Assembly: GCF_003725735.1 (NCBI RefSeq)
Contig: NZ_RJTM01000116.1
Location: 1 to 64,000, forward strand
Direction: 5' to 3'
Source: Sinomicrobium pectinilyticum
GTDB lineage: Bacteria; Bacteroidota; Bacteroidia; Flavobacteriales; Flavobacteriaceae
Length of the DNA: 64,000 bases
Shown: piece after piece, positions 62,970 through 64,000 of the stretch
How positions within the stretch are numbered: the stretch's first letter is position 1
Layout: every line of letters starts with the position of its first letter
Position numbers and translations under genes: made by a program
Notes under the pieces: model-generated
Told to the model about the DNA's origin: nothing
What the model saw: the letters and a program-made list of their open reading frames with translations, nothing else
The model's database searches: none

Positions 62970-63039
62970 TACAAAGATGATATATTTCCCGGCATTCCAT
63001 TTACAATTACGGGAGCATTTTTTATAAAAAAGGGAGCAT

Positions 63040-64000
63040 ATGAAATTCAGTCTTCGAACATCGGACTTACGGGAACTTATTTATGAAATAAACCTGCCGC
63101 CGGACTATCGTGTACCTTCGGGGATCGACGAAAGGGAATTCAGTTTTGACATGGCTTTCGGAAAGGGGCATTACAAGGAATTGTGGTTTGAAGGTATACA
63201 TATTACCTACGGGGTTTCAGATGTATACCAAAACCTGAAATTCAAAGCTGATTGTGACAGTTCGGTCATTGAAATGCACTTCTCCATTTCCGGATACACA
63301 AGTGCCGGGAGCAAGGGCAATCCCTGTGTCTTTACTACCTTCAGGTCCGGGGAGCAGAACCTTTTTTACACACCTTATTTTGATGGTTATTTTTATCACT
63401 CGCCGCAAAACCTCCCCGGCAGGATGCTGGAAATACACCTTTCCGAAAAGTTCTTCAAACGGGTGGCCCGGGGACATTCGGAGTTACTAGATCATTTTGT
63501 CACAAGTATTGAAAAGCGAAAAACTGTTTTTCTGGACCATCATAACCGTAAGATCACCCCTGAAATGCAGATCGTACTTAACCAGATTATTAACTGTAAC
63601 AAACAAGGGATGCTGAAACGGTTCTATATCGAGGCCAAGGTACTGGAATTACTCATGTTGCAACTGGAATCCTACCATACAGAAACACCAGGTTTTGAGG
63701 CACTTCAACGGGAGGATATCGAAAAACTGCACTATGTTAAGGATCTGCTGGAAGGAAATTTCGAAGCCAGTTTCTCCCTGGCAACACTGGCCCGAAATTC
63801 GGGTATGAACGAGTTCAAGCTCAAAAAAGGGTTTAAATCCCTTTTTGGTACTACCGTATTCCGGTACCTGAGGGACATACGTCTCGGTGCGGCACGGGAA
63901 CAGCTTTTAAGCGGTGAAAAAAGCATACAGGAAATTGCGGATTCTTGCGGGTACCAGACTCCGCAATACTTTACCACGGCCTTTAAAAAGAAATACGGTG
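63040..64000 (+). CDS. AraC family regulator, PchR-like (partial)
   Basis: The first 320 residues of an AraC-type transcription factor cut by the right edge. It starts at ATG 63040 behind a TAnnTTTG element. The N-terminal sensor part is PchR-like (ISGYTSAGSKGNPCVFTTF, YFYHSPQNLPGRMLEIHLS). The C-terminal domain has FSLATLARNSGMNEFKLKKG and KSIQEIADSCGYQTPQYFTT, the two helix-turn-helix motifs. PchR-type regulators in other bacteria respond to siderophores. A metal-type operator at its promoter fits that. Only a short C-terminus is missing. Confidence 0.88.
   Translation, partial: MKFSLRTSDLRELIYEINLPPDYRVPSGIDEREFSFDMAFGKGHYKELWFEGIHITYGVSDVYQNLKFKADCDSSVIEMHFSISGYTSAGSKGNPCVFTTFRSGEQNLFYTPYFDGYFYHSPQNLPGRMLEIHLSEKFFKRVARGHSELLDHFVTSIEKRKTVFLDHHNRKITPEMQIVLNQIINCNKQGMLKRFYIEAKVLELLMLQLESYHTETPGFEALQREDIEKLHYVKDLLEGNFEASFSLATLARNSGMNEFKLKKGFKSLFGTTVFRYLRDIRLGAAREQLLSGEKSIQEIADSCGYQTPQYFTTAFKKKYG

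Noticed and set aside
1-64000. CRISPR arrays, tRNA or rRNA genes, transposases, phage genes
   Set aside because: I looked for regularly spaced direct repeats, TTCGAATC-type tRNA arms and integrase or transposase motifs and saw none.

Overview
The window is chromosomal DNA of a member of the Bacteroidota, most probably family Flavobacteriaceae. The signs are a lpxC-fabZ fusion beside two lpxD genes, the T9SS proteins PorX and a PorD-type DUF4835 protein, a SusC/SusD pair with ECF sigma factor and FecR anti-sigma, the N-acyl (ArgF') route to arginine, many flavobacterial DUF genes (DUF6913, DUF7935, DUF6095, DUF6176), and repeated TAnnTTTG -7 promoter elements. I see no tRNA, rRNA, CRISPR array, phage or transposase gene. 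Most of the window is housekeeping sequence. The accessory character lies in the intergenic repeats of the arginine cluster and in the SusCD/phosphatase locus.

Layout. 1-10 kb: rhomboid protease (cut by the window edge), lysophospholipid acyltransferase, a minus-strand run bamD-rpoZ-coaBC-porD, dapA, DUF6913, an orphan UshA C-terminal domain, DUF7935, RNase P RNA and cysM. 10-12 kb: tsaE and porX. 12-19 kb: an HD hydrolase, the lipid A block lpxD-lpxC/fabZ-lpxA-efp-lpxD2, then sucD. 19-27 kb: a possible 29-codon gene with its own terminator, fabG, a VWA membrane protein, an SPFH protein, dnaX (A10 run), murQ and DUF6095. 27-37 kb (minus strand): tricorn-like S41 protease, CocE/NonD hydrolase, DsbD-like reductase, tilS, pabB. 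37.3-47.3 kb: the arginine cluster GNAT-argG-argC-proC-argD-argF'-argB-argE'-argH, headed by a promoter and a short arginine-rich open frame that looks like an attenuation leader peptide. 47.7-59.8 kb: a phosphorus-flavoured region, with a di-haem peroxidase and a PhoX-like lipoprotein on the minus strand, divergent from ECF sigma-fecR-susC-susD-alkaline phosphatase. 59.8-64 kb: two AraC regulators, an MDR oxidoreductase, DUF6176 and a methyltransferase.

How the genes work together. The arginine genes encode a closed route from glutamate through N-acylated intermediates, an N-acyl-citrulline and deacylation to citrulline and arginine. Only carbamoyl phosphate synthesis is missing. The locus from the sigma factor to the alkaline phosphatase reads as a cell-surface signalling, uptake and dephosphorylation unit: the STN domain of SusC can signal to FecR, which holds the sigma factor, while the phosphatase lipoprotein releases phosphate.

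Most interesting points: (1) the arginine-codon-rich leader frame at 37397-37492 behind a -33/-7 promoter; (2) an A10 run in dnaX with stops in both alternative frames, suggesting a slippage-made gamma-like subunit; (3) intergenic palindromes in the arginine cluster with a constant CGGCCG centre and unrelated arms; (4) two copies of one palindrome inside RNase P RNA; (5) a dispersed repeat that forms the last codons of dapA; (6) ArgF' with Ser at the residue known to set acetyl versus succinyl specificity. All family assignments are from reading the translations. No database search was run.
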